From assembly GCA_040752515.1 (NCBI GenBank), contig JBFMGQ010000003.1:88987-152986 (forward strand): DNA of 64,000 nt. The letters run 5' to 3'. This document shows positions 63,466 to 64,000 of the stretch, piece after piece. The stretch is from Tenuifilum sp040752515. Lineage in GTDB: Bacteria > Bacteroidota > Bacteroidia > Bacteroidales > Tenuifilaceae. The position numbers and the translations under genes were made by a program. The first letter of the stretch is position 1. Every line of letters starts with the position of its first letter. The notes beneath the pieces are model-generated. The model searched no databases and was not told the origin of the DNA. It saw only the letters and a list, made by a program, of their open reading frames with translations.

Positions 63466-64000
63466 ATGCTAAGAATTGCAATTTTAGGATACGGAAAAAT
63501 GGGACATGAGGTTGAGGCCATTGCCCTTGAACGAGGACATTCCATCGTCCTTAAAATTGATAAGGATAACCTCAACGAGTTAACCACCGAGAACCTAAAA
63601 AAAGCCGATGTTGCCATCGAATTTACATCGCCCCACACGGCGATGCAGAATGTTCAGGCCTGTTTCGAAGCAGGCGTTCCGGTTGTTTCAGGCACAACCG
63701 GATGGAACGATAAGCTGGAAACCATGATCGAAAAAGCCCGTAAGGGCGAAGGCACATTCTTTTACGCATCGAACTATAGCATTGGCGTTAACATCTTTTT
63801 CAAGTTAAACCAATACATTGCCCACATATTCGATAAAATTGGAATGTATCAACCTTCAATAACCGAAATACATCACACCCAAAAACTTGATGCGCCAAGC
63901 GGAACTGCCATAACCCTTGCCAATACCCTTTGCAGCCAAATGAAAGCATACCAGGGTTGGACGTTATTCCCCGAAACTGCTGAGAAAAAAATCCCAATTG
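63466..64000 (+). CDS. dapB: 4-hydroxy-tetrahydrodipicolinate reductase, N-terminal part
   Basis: Partial: 178 codons from the ATG at 63466, running off the right edge. It opens MLRIAILGYGKMGHEVEAIA, the NAD(P)-binding GYGKMG of DapB, and continues with EFTSPHTAMQN and GTTGW. The catalytic and substrate-binding segment EIHHTQKLDAPSGTA (His-His, Lys, PSGTA) near 142-156 identifies the family with certainty. It reduces the dihydrodipicolinate precursor in lysine and diaminopimelate synthesis. The next gene is beyond the window. Confidence 0.95.
   Translation, partial: MLRIAILGYGKMGHEVEAIALERGHSIVLKIDKDNLNELTTENLKKADVAIEFTSPHTAMQNVQACFEAGVPVVSGTTGWNDKLETMIEKARKGEGTFFYASNYSIGVNIFFKLNQYIAHIFDKIGMYQPSITEIHHTQKLDAPSGTAITLANTLCSQMKAYQGWTLFPETAEKKIPI

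Overview
The window is a chromosomal segment of a Bacteroidota bacterium, most likely order Bacteroidales. The evidence is three SusC/SusD (RagA/RagB) outer-membrane pairs, promoters of the Bacteroidetes type (TTG/TTTG, exactly 20 bp, TAnnTTTG-like box), few Shine-Dalgarno sequences, an ATP-dependent PEP carboxykinase next to a methylmalonyl-CoA (propionate) gene pair, a Thx ribosomal protein, and DNA of about 40% G+C by eye. No tRNA, rRNA, CRISPR array, intact insertion sequence or prophage was seen.

Layout. 1-796: start of a biotin-dependent acyl-CoA carboxylase and methylmalonyl-CoA epimerase. 998-1123: ribosomal protein Thx. 1299-7070: a TPR/PP2C signalling phosphatase convergent with a PgpH-type HD phosphodiesterase and CCA-adding enzyme. 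7288-7644: thioredoxin. 7838-11207: a molybdenum (or tungsten) cofactor operon, moeA-moaA-moaC-MOSC/mogA, with an unusually short MoaA. 11535-15243: an OPT peptide transporter, a four-helix-bundle gene broken by a stop codon and bracketed by inverted repeats, and peptidase T. 15292-32518: three SusC-SusD-lipoprotein units; two are tandem duplicates, and the third SusC shares its N-terminal domain and promoter with its neighbour although its barrel belongs to another subfamily. 32588-37163: a repeat-rich stretch with a 411-bp tandem repeat and several dispersed hairpin families, carrying an ECF-like sigma factor and an RtcB RNA ligase. 37164-38636: a small orphan protein, then an SPFH membrane protein, a ribbon-helix-helix protein and a truncated zinc-ribbon protein. 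38870-63337: mostly housekeeping genes (rsmE, tpiA-prmA, mazG, phoH-purC, pckA, a CDF transporter, a SNF2 helicase, plsY, thrS-infC-rpmI-rplT), with a 1528-residue membrane-anchored protein of unknown function at 40301-44887. 63466-64000: start of dapB.

How the genes may work together. No polysaccharide-degrading enzyme accompanies the SusCD units, while the nearest genes are an OPT oligopeptide transporter and a cytosolic tripeptidase. The region 11535-32518 therefore reads more naturally as peptide uptake (RagAB-like import through the outer membrane, OPT across the inner membrane, PepT hydrolysis) than as a glycan locus; this is inference. The other clusters are standard: thrS-infC-rpmI-rplT for translation, tpiA-prmA, mazG with a SAM hydrolase for metabolite house-cleaning, and the propionate pair.

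No single new system can be proven from the sequence. The best candidates for a second look are the 411-bp repeat array with its dispersed hairpin families, the bracketed four-helix-bundle unit, the SPFH/RHH/zinc-ribbon trio, the giant orphan protein, the short MoaA and the AUA start codon of infC.
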